Shown piece by piece: positions 46,552-56,900 of a stretch of 64,000 bases of DNA. Origin of the DNA: Pseudomonadales bacterium (lineage in GTDB: Bacteria; Pseudomonadota; Gammaproteobacteria; Pseudomonadales; JAHRWD01); the NCBI GenBank assembly GCA_029210125.1, contig JARGPR010000010.1, positions 1 through 64,000 on the forward strand, in the 5' to 3' direction. How positions within the stretch are numbered: position 1 is the stretch's first letter; every line of letters starts with the position of its first letter. A model generated the notes under the pieces. It was not told where the DNA came from, made no database searches, and saw nothing but the letters and a program-made list of their open reading frames with translations. The translations under genes were made by a program, and so were the position numbers.

Positions 46552-47814
46552 TTACTTCGCTTTAGGACGAAGTTGAACAGGCATTTCTGTGAAACCTCTC
46601 ACGAGAACAGAGTATGCACGCTCCGGCTTACCAACAAGCTCTACTTTCTCGAAACGTTTGAGAATCTCTTCCCAGGTTACGCGCAGTTGCATTTCTGCTA
46701 AACGGTTACCCATGCAGCGATGAATGCCAAAACCAAAGGACAGGTGCTGACGAGGGCGTGCTCGGTCGATGATAAATTCGTTTGGACGATCAATCACCTC
46801 TTCATCACGGTTTCCGGAAAGGAACCAGATAGCGACCTTGTCACCTTTCTTGATATTTTGGCCACCAAGAACCGTATCCTGAGTTGCGGTGCGGCGCATA
46901 AGAGTTAACGGTGTTTGGTAACGAATAATTTCAGGCACCATTGTCGGAATTAAAGAAGGGTCCGCCATCAATTTTGCATATTGATCGGGATTTTCATTCA
47001 AAAATTTCACACCACCAGAAAGCGAGTTACGAGTAGTGTCGTTACCACCAACAATCAATAAAACCAAGTTACCCATGAACTCCATAGGGTTCATATCGCG
47101 AGTCTCTTTACCGTGCGCCAGCATTGAGATCAAGTCACCTTTAGGCGGCTCGTTAACCCGTTGATTCCACAACTCAACGAAAGCAGGCAAGCATTCATTA
47201 AGAAGAATATCACGGCCCTGCTCTCTTGTTTCAACCAATCCACCCGGCTCTGGAATGGCTGTAGCGACATCCGACCAATAGGTTAATTTACGACGTTGCT
47301 CAAACGGGAAATCAAATAAAGTAGCCAGCATCTGCCCCGTCAACTCAATAGAAACTTTATCTACCCAGTTAAAGGTTTCGTTAACAGGCAACGTATCAAG
47401 AATACCTGCGATACGCTCCCGAATTACGGGCTCAAGGCTAGCTAGACTGCTCGGCGCAACAATATCTTGAACTGTCTTACGTTGGTCACCATGTTTTGGC
47501 TCATCCATCGCAATAAACATTGAAATATCAAAATCTGGCTCTGGATCCGCCAGCGCAATGCTCGGCTCAGAAGAATATATTTCAGGATTACTCTCAACCT
47601 CCATGATGTCTTTATAGCGTGTCACTGACCAGTAGGGGCCATGCTCAGAGTCTTTGCAGTAGTGAACCGGAGCCTCCTTACGAAGGCGTGTAAAATACGC
47701 ATCCTGGGTGTCAGATTGGAACAATTCAGGCTGATTCATATCATATTCATCAAGAGGAATACTATAAGGATCACGGCCAAACATGGTGTTAAATTGATCT
47801 CTTGCTACGCTCAT
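46552..47814 (-). CDS. Cytochrome P450, CYP153 type (array member 6)
   Basis: A 420-residue P450 with I-helix G256-G-N-D-T-T, E295-I-I-R298-Y-Q-T-P-L and haem ligand C367 in F-G-F-G-I-H-R-C-M-G. It has T-L-M-R-R where its sister, member 5, has T-H-M-R-R, a change in the region lining the substrate pocket in known P450s. It is the first P450 after the reductase in transcription order. The leader (GGAAGATTTTAATT) resembles member 5. It is paired with ferredoxin 2. Confidence 0.9.
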   Translation of the reverse strand: MSVARDQFNTMFGRDPYSIPLDEYDMNQPELFQSDTQDAYFTRLRKEAPVHYCKDSEHGPYWSVTRYKDIMEVESNPEIYSSEPSIALADPEPDFDISMFIAMDEPKHGDQRKTVQDIVAPSSLASLEPVIRERIAGILDTLPVNETFNWVDKVSIELTGQMLATLFDFPFEQRRKLTYWSDVATAIPEPGGLVETREQGRDILLNECLPAFVELWNQRVNEPPKGDLISMLAHGKETRDMNPMEFMGNLVLLIVGGNDTTRNSLSGGVKFLNENPDQYAKLMADPSLIPTMVPEIIRYQTPLTLMRRTATQDTVLGGQNIKKGDKVAIWFLSGNRDEEVIDRPNEFIIDRARPRQHLSFGFGIHRCMGNRLAEMQLRVTWEEILKRFEKVELVGKPERAYSVLVRGFTEMPVQLRPKAK

Positions 47815-48014
47815 AATTAAAATCTTCCAAGTAATTAAAACTCATCAAAATCTAGTACTACAACCTCTGCCAAAAAGCCGCCTAAAATGTAATCTTTAGG
47901 CTGATATTCGCCAGCTGACCCACCACTGAACCCAACAAGTCAGCACTTTATCAGCTTTTCTTGTTACATTGCAAGATAGTAGGACAATTCGACAATGACT
48001 GAATTATATATCGG

Positions 48015-48040
48015 CGGAGATCAGCAAAAGTTGATCTCCG
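48015..48040 (-). other. Hairpin downstream of the ferredoxin reductase gene
   Basis: CGGAGATCA (48015-48023) pairs with TTGATCTCCG (48031-48040). It starts 15 bases beyond the reductase stop and has no T-run, so it may be a weak terminator or an mRNA 3' stabiliser. Confidence 0.55.
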
Positions 48041-48054
48041 TCAATTTATTAACA

Positions 48055-49260
48055 CTACTCAGATAAAACCAGATCTTTTAGAGGGGTATCCGCATCAGAC
48101 AAACCATCAAGATTTAATTTCTTTCCATATAGCTGTTTTGCAGCCATAAAATCACCAGGACAATTGACAGCGTCAACCGCTACTAGCGCTCCATCCTTTA
48201 GATATAGAACTGAGAATTTATTCGCTGATTTATCCCCACGAACTACCTGCGTATCACCATCAGCTGAAAAACCAACCATCTGTAACTTGAGCCCATATTG
48301 ATCAGACCAGAACCAGGGTACAGCCGCATAGGTTTTATCTTTACCCATCATGTTAGCCGCAACCACACGGGCTTGGTCCGCCGCGTTGGGTACAGATTCC
48401 AGGCGCAATCGACGGCCCAAAATAGGATTCGGGTGGTTTGCGCAATCACCGGCTGCGTACACATCTTCAGCTGAAGTGCGGCACCGTTCGTCGACTACAA
48501 TACCGTTATCACATTCGATACCCGCTTCAGAAGCCAGCTCAGTGTTCGCAATAATACCTATCCCAACAATGACCATATCCGCTTCGATACGCTCATCACC
48601 ACAACAAACGTGAGTAACACTATCTTCACCATCAAAACCACTTACACCGGTATCTGTGAGCACATTGACACCCTTACTAGTGTGCAGCTCATCATAATAC
48701 GCGCTCATTTCCGGCGTCGTTACACGCTGTAAAATCCGATCTGCAGCCTCCAGAACGGTAACATTCATGCCGCTCTCTTTCGCTACAGCTGCCACCTCAA
48801 GGCCAATATAACCGCCACCAACGATTACCAGATTTTTCCCGGAAGCCATTGCGGTCTTAATTCGATTCACATCATCCAGTGTCCTCAGATAGTAGATTCC
48901 ACCCAGGTCACTGCCTTTGATATTCAGAATTCTGGCTCGACTACCGGTCGCAATGAGTAATTTGCTGTACTCAATCACCTCTCCACCTTCAACCGTCACT
49001 GTTTTAGCAGCAGTATCAATTTTCTCTGCTCGTGTACTGGTTCTCATAGTGACATTTTTTTCGGTATAGAATTTCTCTGCTCGCAGATATAGCCGCGCAC
49101 TTTCATGACCGGCAAGGTATTCCTTTGAAAGAAGAGGTCGAGAATATGGAATATGAGACTCATCACCAATAATGATGATCTCTTCGTCACTACCTTCCTG
49201 TCGCAAACTGGCTGCTGCCTGTCCTGCTGCTTGTCCTGCACCGATTATTACAATTGCCAT
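48055..49260 (-). CDS. FAD-dependent ferredoxin reductase of the P450 system
   Basis: A 401-residue flavoprotein of the putidaredoxin/rhodocoxin reductase type. The FAD site is I-I-G-A-G-Q-A-A-G near the N-terminus and the NAD(P) site is I-V-G-G-G-Y-I-G-L-E-V near 147-157. A second FAD contact is Y-A-A-G-D-C-A near 270, and there is a C-terminal interface domain. It would pass electrons from NADH to the two ferredoxins. It is the only reductase in the cluster. AGGAG is 5-6 bases before the ATG. It lies 112 bases after the MaoC pair and 240 bases before P450 gene 6. Confidence 0.92.
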   Translation of the reverse strand: MAIVIIGAGQAAGQAAASLRQEGSDEEIIIIGDESHIPYSRPLLSKEYLAGHESARLYLRAEKFYTEKNVTMRTSTRAEKIDTAAKTVTVEGGEVIEYSKLLIATGSRARILNIKGSDLGGIYYLRTLDDVNRIKTAMASGKNLVIVGGGYIGLEVAAVAKESGMNVTVLEAADRILQRVTTPEMSAYYDELHTSKGVNVLTDTGVSGFDGEDSVTHVCCGDERIEADMVIVGIGIIANTELASEAGIECDNGIVVDERCRTSAEDVYAAGDCANHPNPILGRRLRLESVPNAADQARVVAANMMGKDKTYAAVPWFWSDQYGLKLQMVGFSADGDTQVVRGDKSANKFSVLYLKDGALVAVDAVNCPGDFMAAKQLYGKKLNLDGLSDADTPLKDLVLSE

Positions 49261-49372
49261 GCTTACTCCTGTGTTTACTACTTATCTGTGTTTCTAATTA
49301 ATAAAAAGGGACTGAAAACCCAAACCGGGCGATTATAAACAACCACTCCCAATGAAAACTAATCGATATCAA

Positions 49373-49795
49373 TTACGCATCAATTCTCGCGGATGCAGTT
49401 CCCGATACCACCTCTTCTCCTTTCTGATTTTTGGTGGAAACCACCAGATCAACAAAATGCTCACCACCCTCTTCTCGCAACTCTTTAATCGTTGCGGTTG
49501 AGGTCAGGTCATCTCCAGGCCAAACCTGCTTGGAAAACCGAACGCCGAAGTTGGTTAATCGCCCATCGCCAACATAGTTAGTCAGCATTTTTCCGGTCAT
49601 ACCCATAGTCAGCATTCCGTGGGCAAATACAGTGGGATAACCCGCTACCTGTGTCGCGAAAACCTCATCACTGTGGAGAGGATTATAGTCACCGGATACG
49701 CCTGCGTACTGTACGAGCTGGGTACGCTTCAAATCTTCTACGATAACCTCTGAGTAGGTATCACCTACGCTTAGTTGTATTGCACTTAATGCCAT
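49373..49795 (-). CDS. MaoC-like (R)-hydratase/dehydratase, catalytic subunit type
   Basis: A 140-residue single hotdog-fold protein. It carries the full hydratase-2 motif Y-A-G-V-S-G-D-Y-N-P-L-H with the catalytic Asp and His, then F-A-H-G-M-L-T-M-G-M. Such proteins add water to the double bond of an enoyl-CoA or enoyl-ACP. Single-domain members usually work as heterodimers with a FAS1-like partner, and the gene 9 bases upstream encodes one. AGGAGG is just before the ATG. It could act on chains first oxidised by the P450s; that is inference. Confidence 0.88.
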   Translation of the reverse strand: MALSAIQLSVGDTYSEVIVEDLKRTQLVQYAGVSGDYNPLHSDEVFATQVAGYPTVFAHGMLTMGMTGKMLTNYVGDGRLTNFGVRFSKQVWPGDDLTSTATIKELREEGGEHFVDLVVSTKNQKGEEVVSGTASARIDA

Positions 49796-49804
49796 CTCAG
49801 CCTC

Positions 49805-50296
49805 CTATTGCTCTACAGCTCGTTCAGTTTGAACACCCACAGAGCGGGCCGTCACTACCAACTCACCGTTTTGATCGCGGTACTCAGTAATGCTTTCACG
49901 GAACTTAAGCTTGCCGGATCGTCGGCCCTCTTTTTCCCAGGTTTTGCCTTCCTTAGTAATCGCCGTTAATACATCACCGGGCTCCAGGTTTCGATGGTAC
50001 TCGTAGTGTTGTTCAGCATGCAGACCGCGGCCGCTGCCGGTATCTTCACCCTCTTTCTTTTTGATGCCGGTTGCCTCCTTACCAGAACCGAACCATGGTT
50101 GACCAATCTTGGGGCGCATCGTGTTGTCAGGGTTAAACTGAGCGCTCGCTTGCACAAAGGTCGGTGGCGCAATTACGCCACCTGGCTCGGTTTTGCTGGC
50201 TGCTTCAGCATCGTGATAGATTGGGTTCGCATCGCCTATCGCATGTGCAAATAGCATGATATGACCGGCCTCAACCGGAAACTTGTCTGCTGCCAC
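49805..50296 (-). CDS. FAS1-like/MaoC-N dehydratase domain protein, probable partner subunit
   Basis: A 163-residue hotdog-fold protein of the type that pairs with single-domain MaoC proteins (HadA/HadC or ChsH-like). It starts [22 protein letters not shown], with G-D-x-N-P kept but the site less canonical than its neighbour. It also has A-P-P-T-F and H-A-E-Q-H-Y-E-Y. The start is GTG with GGGAG 7 bases upstream. It is the first gene of the minus-strand cluster and diverges from rimO. Substrate unknown. Confidence 0.85.
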   Translation of the reverse strand: MAADKFPVEAGHIMLFAHAIGDANPIYHDAEAASKTEPGGVIAPPTFVQASAQFNPDNTMRPKIGQPWFGSGKEATGIKKKEGEDTGSGRGLHAEQHYEYHRNLEPGDVLTAITKEGKTWEKEGRRSGKLKFRESITEYRDQNGELVVTARSVGVQTERAVEQ

Positions 50297-50450
50297 GGGT
50301 CAACTCCCTTTTTTAGGCTTTAAAAAAAGATCGAGCTTAAGCAATGGAACAGCAGGATTCAAGTCTAATTGTCCTACAATATTACCCGAGACACTTGGAG
50401 CTAACCCAAACCATGATTACAATGGCCGCTTTTTTGGTATTGATCAGATC

Positions 50451-51767
50451 ATGCATCCACCTAAAGTTGGTTTTATCAGTCTCGGTTGCCCTAAAGCACT
50501 GGTTGACTCTGAGCGAATTCTCACCCAGCTGAGAATTGAAGGCTATGAAATCACGCCGAAGTACAAAGGCGCTGGTTTGATTATCGTTAATACCTGCGGG
50601 TTTATTGATGCAGCTAAGGCAGAATCCATTGCCACTATCGGCGAAGCACTTGAAGAAAACGGTCGTGTAATTGTGACCGGCTGTATGGGGGTTCGGGATG
50701 ATGACATCTCAAAAATTGACGACCGGGTGCTTTCGGTATCCGGTCCCCAGGCATACGAACAGGTGATGGCTGCGGTACATGAACACCTGCCCTATCAAGC
50801 CCAGCACGACCCGCTGCAATCTCTGGTGCCACCCCAGGGAATCAAACTCACCCCGCGCCATTACGCCTATCTGAAAATCTCGGAAGGCTGCAATCAGACC
50901 TGCAGCTTCTGCATTATTCCTTCTATGCGCGGCCGTTTGGTCAGCCGCCCTATTGGTGATCTGCTGACCGAAGCTCAAGGGCTAGTAAATGCCGGCGTAA
51001 AAGAGTTGTTGGTGATTTCGCAAGATACCGGCGCCTACGGCGTTGATACCAAATACAAAATGGACTTCTGGAACGGCCAGCCAATCAAAACCCGGATTCA
51101 GGAGTTGATGGTTGCACTGGGCAATATGGGTGTTTGGGTGCGACTGCACTATCTATACCCCTACCCTCATATCGACAAATTGCTGCCATTGATGGCAGAA
51201 AACAAAATCGCCCCTTACCTGGATATTCCCTTTCAGCACGCCAGCCCTCGTATTTTAAAGCTGATGAAACGGCCTGGTGATACCGATAAAATACTAAAAC
51301 GCATCGCAAAGTGGCGAGAGATCTGCCCCGACGTATGTATACGCAGCACCTTTATTGTTGGGTTCCCCGGTGAAACCGACGAGGATTTTGAGATGTTGCT
51401 GGACTTTATTGAAGAAGCACAATTAGACCGAGTCGGTTGTTTCCAGTACTCCCCAGTCGATGGCGCTGATGCCAATGAGCTACCTAGCCCGGTTGCGGAT
51501 GAGATCAAACAGCAACGTTTCGACCAGTTTATGCAGCTTCAGCAGCAGATCAGCGCTGCCAAACTACAGAACAAAATTGGCTCAATTCAGCAGGTCTTAA
51601 TCGATGAGATCACTGATTTTGGTGCGATAGGGCGCACCTATGCGGATGCCCCGGAAATCGATGGCCAAGTTCACATCGAAACAGATTTGGCGCTTAACCC
51701 CGGGGATATGGTTTCAGTGCGAATTGCCGGAGCGGATGAGTATGACCTCTGGGGAGGTATCGAATAG
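50451..51767 (+). CDS. rimO: Ribosomal protein S12 methylthiotransferase RimO
   Basis: A 438-residue radical-SAM enzyme that adds a methylthio group to Asp88 of ribosomal protein S12. The N-terminal UPF0004 domain begins [10 protein letters not shown]. The radical-SAM cluster motif is C-N-Q-T-C-S-F-C, and a C-terminal TRAM domain closes the protein. The frame is open further upstream, but the ATG at 50451 gives the family start [11 protein letters not shown]. The 154-base divergent spacer must hold promoters for rimO and the MaoC operon. Confidence 0.95.
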   Translation: MHPPKVGFISLGCPKALVDSERILTQLRIEGYEITPKYKGAGLIIVNTCGFIDAAKAESIATIGEALEENGRVIVTGCMGVRDDDISKIDDRVLSVSGPQAYEQVMAAVHEHLPYQAQHDPLQSLVPPQGIKLTPRHYAYLKISEGCNQTCSFCIIPSMRGRLVSRPIGDLLTEAQGLVNAGVKELLVISQDTGAYGVDTKYKMDFWNGQPIKTRIQELMVALGNMGVWVRLHYLYPYPHIDKLLPLMAENKIAPYLDIPFQHASPRILKLMKRPGDTDKILKRIAKWREICPDVCIRSTFIVGFPGETDEDFEMLLDFIEEAQLDRVGCFQYSPVDGADANELPSPVADEIKQQRFDQFMQLQQQISAAKLQNKIGSIQQVLIDEITDFGAIGRTYADAPEIDGQVHIETDLALNPGDMVSVRIAGADEYDLWGGIE

Positions 51768-51782
51768 AGGTCGCCGGTATGC

Positions 51783-52685
51783 CTATTGCCCGATATTAAG
51801 AATATTGAGCTTGCCGTACTGTTGTTTTTCTTCCGATTGAAGGTCAGGATCAAAACTGGCGACCCTGGGCAGATCCTTGGAACCGCCATTAACCTTCATT
51901 TCTTCAAAGTCGAACAGTGCCCGATCCGCCAGATGTGACGGCACAACGTTCTGAATACTGGAAAAAATCACATCGAGTCGACCGGGCTGCTTACGTTCCC
52001 AGTCCTGCAACATCCCTTTAACGACCTGTCGTTGCAGATTTTCCTGAGAGCCACAAAGATTGCAAGGAATGATAGGAAACTGCTTTAACGCGGCGTAAGC
52101 CTCAATATCACTTTCCTTACAATATGCTAACGGGCGAATAACCGTATTTTTACCGTCGTCACTTTGTAGCCGCGGTGGCATCGCTTTTAACTTGCCGCCA
52201 TGGAACATATTTAGAAACAAGGTTTCCATAATATCGTCACGGTGATGCCCCAGGGCAATCTTGGTCGCGCCAATTTCATCGGCGAAACTGTATAAAATCC
52301 CACGTCGCAATCGTGAACACAAACCACAGGTCGTTTTACCCTCCGGTACTTTATCCTTCACAATACTGTAGGTATCCCGCTCTACAATATGGTATTCAAC
52401 ACCGATACTGTCTAAATACTCAGGCAATATATGTTCTGGAAACCCCGGCTGCTTTTGATCCAGATTCATTGCCACCAGCTCAAACTCCACCGGTGCGTGT
52501 TTTTGCAAATTCATTAAGACATCAAGCATCGCGTAGGAATCTTTACCGCCAGACAGACAAACCATTACGCGATCACCTGGCTCGATCATACTAAAGTCTT
52601 CAATCGCCCTGCCGACATTTCTGCGTAATCGTTTACTCAGCTTGTTAATATCAGTCCGCTGTTTTTTAGAAAATTCCTGAGTCAT
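51783..52685 (-). CDS. ttcA: tRNA 2-thiocytidine(32) synthetase TtcA
   Basis: A 300-residue PP-loop ATPase that thiolates cytidine 32 of tRNA. The PP-loop is C-L-S-G-G-K-D-S-Y near residue 44. The [10 protein letters not shown] motif supplies iron-sulfur cysteines, with a third in P-C-N-L-C-G-S. The N-terminal [10 protein letters not shown] is also typical. It is convergent with rimO by only 15 bases. Confidence 0.95.
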   Translation of the reverse strand: MTQEFSKKQRTDINKLSKRLRRNVGRAIEDFSMIEPGDRVMVCLSGGKDSYAMLDVLMNLQKHAPVEFELVAMNLDQKQPGFPEHILPEYLDSIGVEYHIVERDTYSIVKDKVPEGKTTCGLCSRLRRGILYSFADEIGATKIALGHHRDDIMETLFLNMFHGGKLKAMPPRLQSDDGKNTVIRPLAYCKESDIEAYAALKQFPIIPCNLCGSQENLQRQVVKGMLQDWERKQPGRLDVIFSSIQNVVPSHLADRALFDFEEMKVNGGSKDLPRVASFDPDLQSEEKQQYGKLNILNIGQ

Positions 52686-52778
52686 CGATATGCCTGTTTG
52701 AACACCCTACAAAAAGTGGATTTTATACGAAAAACTACTGGCCTACACAGCTAAGAATCAAACTAGAAAGCCTCAACC

Positions 52779-53933
52779 ATGAAAAAACCCGTCATTATCT
52801 TTATACCCGGCTTTAAGGGTAGCTTTCTGCGCCAACACAGCAGTCGCCGACTGGTATGGCCATCCCCCTGGCAGATCTATTTCGGAAACAAATCACTACA
52901 GCTGCCAATCCAGCCAAACCAGAAAGGTTTACTTGAACTTTATTCGAGCGAGGTATTGCATAAAATCACTCTAGTTCCGGGACTTTTTGAGATTAAATTT
53001 TATGACTACTGGCTAAAAATACTTAAACAGAATTTTGGTAAAACCCACCAGATTATCGGTTTTGATTATGACTGGCGGCTGGATAATTTTGAGGCTATTC
53101 AAAAGCTCGATCAACTGATCAAACAACTCAACCAACATCACGACAGGCCTATTACGCTGATATCCCACAGCATGGGTGGCCTGATCGCAAGTTACTATCT
53201 GCGCTATGGGGGTCAGGATTTTGAGTCGGCACAGGAAAACTGGAAAGGTGCAGAACAGGTCGGCCATATGATCTTTGCCGGGGTGCCTTTTCGCGGCACC
53301 GCTTCGATGTTTAGAAGCATTCAGATTGGCATGCGCACAGAGCAAAATCGCAGGCTGCTATGCCAACCTGCTGTTGCATCGTTTCCATCCAGCTACCAGT
53401 TGATGCCAAAACCAGGTATTTCATTTCTCAGCAAGCTCGACGGCACACCTCTGGAACAGGATATCTTTTGCGGACAAAACTGGTCTGACAATCAGTGGGG
53501 GCTGTTCGAATCAGGAAAGCAACAGGCCGAGCGACTATTTACCAATACTCAGTTGGAAAGGGCTTCGCAGTTTATAAAACAGATTCACAAACCTGCAGAA
53601 CAGGAAGTTCCCAAAAAACTTGAGGTCCTCAACGTGATTGGCAGGGGTTACGACACACCGGAGCAAATTTACGTTGATCGAAATGAAAGCGGCGGCTGGA
53701 GTATTCTCAGCAGTCAAGATGCAAAGCGACACCCAGAGATCCCCGACCCCCATCGTATTTACGGCGATGGCGACTACAACGTTACGGTTTCATCGGCTCA
53801 GCTTCCTGAATCATTTACCGCTTTTGAGCATCAAACCCTCTATTCAGAACATGAGCACAGCGCACTCTACGACGACCCCATCATTCAACAGCAGATCATC
53901 GATCTAATAAAAGAAGGTGCATTAACTAGCTGA
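52779..53933 (+). CDS. LCAT-like alpha/beta hydrolase (lipase/acyltransferase family)
   Basis: A 384-residue hydrolase. The start V-I-I-F-I-P-G-F-K-G-S gives the oxyanion region, and F-D-Y-D-W-R is typical of lecithin:cholesterol acyltransferase-like proteins. The nucleophile elbow is S-H-S131-M-G-G. A late G-D-G-D-Y-N-V Asp and E-H-S-A-L-Y His could complete the triad. No signal peptide is seen, so it is probably cytoplasmic. It may act on lipids or esters; the substrate is unknown. Monocistronic. Confidence 0.82.
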   Translation: MKKPVIIFIPGFKGSFLRQHSSRRLVWPSPWQIYFGNKSLQLPIQPNQKGLLELYSSEVLHKITLVPGLFEIKFYDYWLKILKQNFGKTHQIIGFDYDWRLDNFEAIQKLDQLIKQLNQHHDRPITLISHSMGGLIASYYLRYGGQDFESAQENWKGAEQVGHMIFAGVPFRGTASMFRSIQIGMRTEQNRRLLCQPAVASFPSSYQLMPKPGISFLSKLDGTPLEQDIFCGQNWSDNQWGLFESGKQQAERLFTNTQLERASQFIKQIHKPAEQEVPKKLEVLNVIGRGYDTPEQIYVDRNESGGWSILSSQDAKRHPEIPDPHRIYGDGDYNVTVSSAQLPESFTAFEHQTLYSEHEHSALYDDPIIQQQIIDLIKEGALTS

Positions 53934-53949
53934 ATTGAATCACAGCGTA

Positions 53950-56900
53950 TCACTCAGGCTTAAGAATTTTTACCCGTTCACTCAAAGCAGGGGTGAATAT
54001 TTTGTACAACACGGGTACCAGCAGCAAAGTGAGGAAAGTCGACACAATGAGCCCTCCGATAATTGCCCATCCCATCGGAGCCCACATTGTACTCCCTGAG
54101 AGTGTCAGCGGTAGCAACCCACCGATGGTGGTCAAGGTGGTTAACACAATGGGGCGAAAGCGAGTTTTCGCAGCCTGCAGAATCGCCTCTGTCACCGCCT
54201 GACCAGTAGCGATCTGCCCGTTGGCATAGTCCACCAAAATAATCGAATTATTCACAACAATACCAATCAGGCTGGTCAGCCCAACAAAAGCCGTAAAAGA
54301 GAAGGTGTAACCCGTAACCAGCAACGCCAAAATGGCGCCGGTAATTGCAAACGGGATCGCAATAAACACGATCAGCGGCTGTAAAAAGGAACGGAATTGC
54401 AGCACCAACACCGCAAATATCCCCAACAGCGCAATAATCAGGGTTTTCATCATCCCGTTAAAGCTCTCATCCCTATCTTCCTGTTCGCCACCAATTAAAA
54501 ACCGATAACCCGGTGGCAACTCAACTTGATCCAACATTTCAAATACCTGACCTCCTACCTCGGCTATCGAATAACCGATATCAACATAGGCGGAAACCTT
54601 TGCCGCCCGCACCATATCACGGTGCTGAAAATAGGCAGGTGCAGACTCTAGCTCAAAGGTAGCCAGCTGTCGCAACGGTACCAACTGACCTCGCATGTTG
54701 GAGACATTCGCCTTGCGCAAATCATCAAGCCTGGCTTCACCTCGGTTATTGAGTTTGATAACAATCGGATAATCTTCACCGGACGGATCCCGGTAGGAGG
54801 CGACTTCACTACCGACCAATGTTGCTCGAACCACCGAGTCAATGCGACTCAGGGGCACACCTAAGAGTGCAGCTTTATCGCGATTGATATTTACCTGCAG
54901 TTCAATCCGGGTTTTAGCGATACCATTATCGATATTGATGGTACCAGGTATGCTACGAATTACATTTTCCAGCTCGATACTTAATCGTTTAAGTGTCTCT
55001 AGTTCATCGCCAACAATGCGTACCTCAATGGGTGCACCGCTGCCTGCGCCCTGCTGAAATTCACGAAGGTTTAGGGTTGCCCCAACGTAGCTGTCTAAGT
55101 GGGCTCGAATTTTTTTAATCATCGCCTGGCTTTGCGCCATTGGGATATCTTCATGCTGAACAAATAGCTGACCGATGGTCGGTGTCTCAGAGCTGGGGAA
55201 TTCATTGTAATAGACCGCTGGGTTTGCACGACCCACGTTCGTGGCCACATCCGTAATTTCAGGAATGGTTGCCAGGTATTGCTCAACCTCCTCCGTAACT
55301 CGGTTGGTACTTTCGAAATTACTGTTTTCGGGCAGAGAAATATTAATCAGGAATTGGGGTTTTTCTGCATTGGGAAACAGGCTGACTCCTACTAAAGGAA
55401 AAAGCGACAGGCTCGCCACAAATAACAGTACGGCTATAACAATAACTACGAATGGATGCTTTAGACAGCGCCGTACTGTGCGTCCATGCAGATTTGCCAG
55501 CCAGCTTAAACTGACCACTCCGGTCGCTACCAACCTATCACTACGCCTTTTTTTTGAGAGTAGTATTTTACTCGACAGTAATGGGGTAATGGTCAATGCA
55601 AAAACCAAAGAGGAAATCAGTGCGAAGATAACGGTCAGGGGCATTGATCGAATAAAGGTACCCGTATCCGTTTGTAGCCAGGCAATCGGCAGAAATGACA
55701 ACACCGTAGTCACCGTACCACTCACAACCGCCCAACCCACTTCACTAGTACCTGCCGCAACCGCAGTTAACCCTCTCTCCCCTTTGTCGATATGCCGGCC
55801 GATATTTTCAATGACAACGATAGCGTTATCTACAAGTAAGCCCAACGCAATCACTAGCCCAACAATACTCATCTGCTGCAGGCCAAAACCGGTTAGATCC
55901 AGCCAGCCCACTGCAATTAATATCGACAATGGAATCGCTGCGGTAACGATAAATGAAGCACGAAACCCCAACACCAGCACTACGACAATCGCAACCAGGG
56001 CAAGGCCCTGTATTAAATTTAGAAAGAAGCCGTTAATTCGCTTGGTGACGCTTTGCGCCTGCTCCAGCACAATTTCAGAGGTAACACCCACAGGCAGTTC
56101 TTCTGAATATTTAGAAAGCGCTTCATTAAGTCCTTCAGTAACTTGATATATATTACTCCCCTCCCGCTGAACAACCGTTACAAATACACAACGTTTACCG
56201 TTGAAGCGGGTTCGGTAGGTTTGAATATCATCAGCCTTTAATATATTGGCAACATCTTTCAAATAGATCAGGTTGTCCCCAACACTTTTTACCACAGTCC
56301 AGCCGATCTGATCGAGGGATTCATAGTCACCGCTGGAGCGCACATTAAAACGTCGTGTCCCCATATTGACATGACCACCAGGGATATTTTTTGCGGTGGA
56401 TACGATCGCATCACTTAACTGATCGATCGATATATTGAGGGTCAGCATTTTGTCGGGATCAATTACAATTTGGACTTGCTGGCCCGGATAACCCCAGGTT
56501 TCAACTTTTTTAACACCAGAAACCCGTTCAAAACGTTTTTCGAGTTTTTCAGCAATAATTTCTAATTCCGCATATTTTTCAAACTCTGAAACCAGAGCCA
56601 CTTGAAACATGGTGACATTGGAGGGGGAGTTTCGTTTTACTTCTAGTTTTCTTAAACCTGCGGGTAACTGACCACGTATTTCTGCAAGGGTACGTTGCAC
56701 ATCATCATATTTATCATCAGGGTCACTGCCATAGAGAAATTCAACGTAACCGGTGGCCAGTCCATCGCGAATGTTAAATTGAATTTTTTTTACATCCTCC
56801 AGCTCATTAATCGCATCTTCAATCGGATCAACGATCATTTTTTCCATATCGACGGGTGTAGTGCCTGGGTATACAGCAACTATAGTTGAAGACGCAAAGT

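Noticed and set aside
38531-50296. P450 array as a recently inserted mobile element
   Set aside because: No transposase, integrase, terminal repeats or target duplication is visible, and the genes look similar in style to their neighbours. Transfer is possible but not shown.
55241-56146. 301-codon open frame on the plus strand opposite the RND permease
   Set aside because: It lies wholly inside a clear RND gene, has no domain features, and is rich in Ser/Thr/Ile as expected from an antisense frame.
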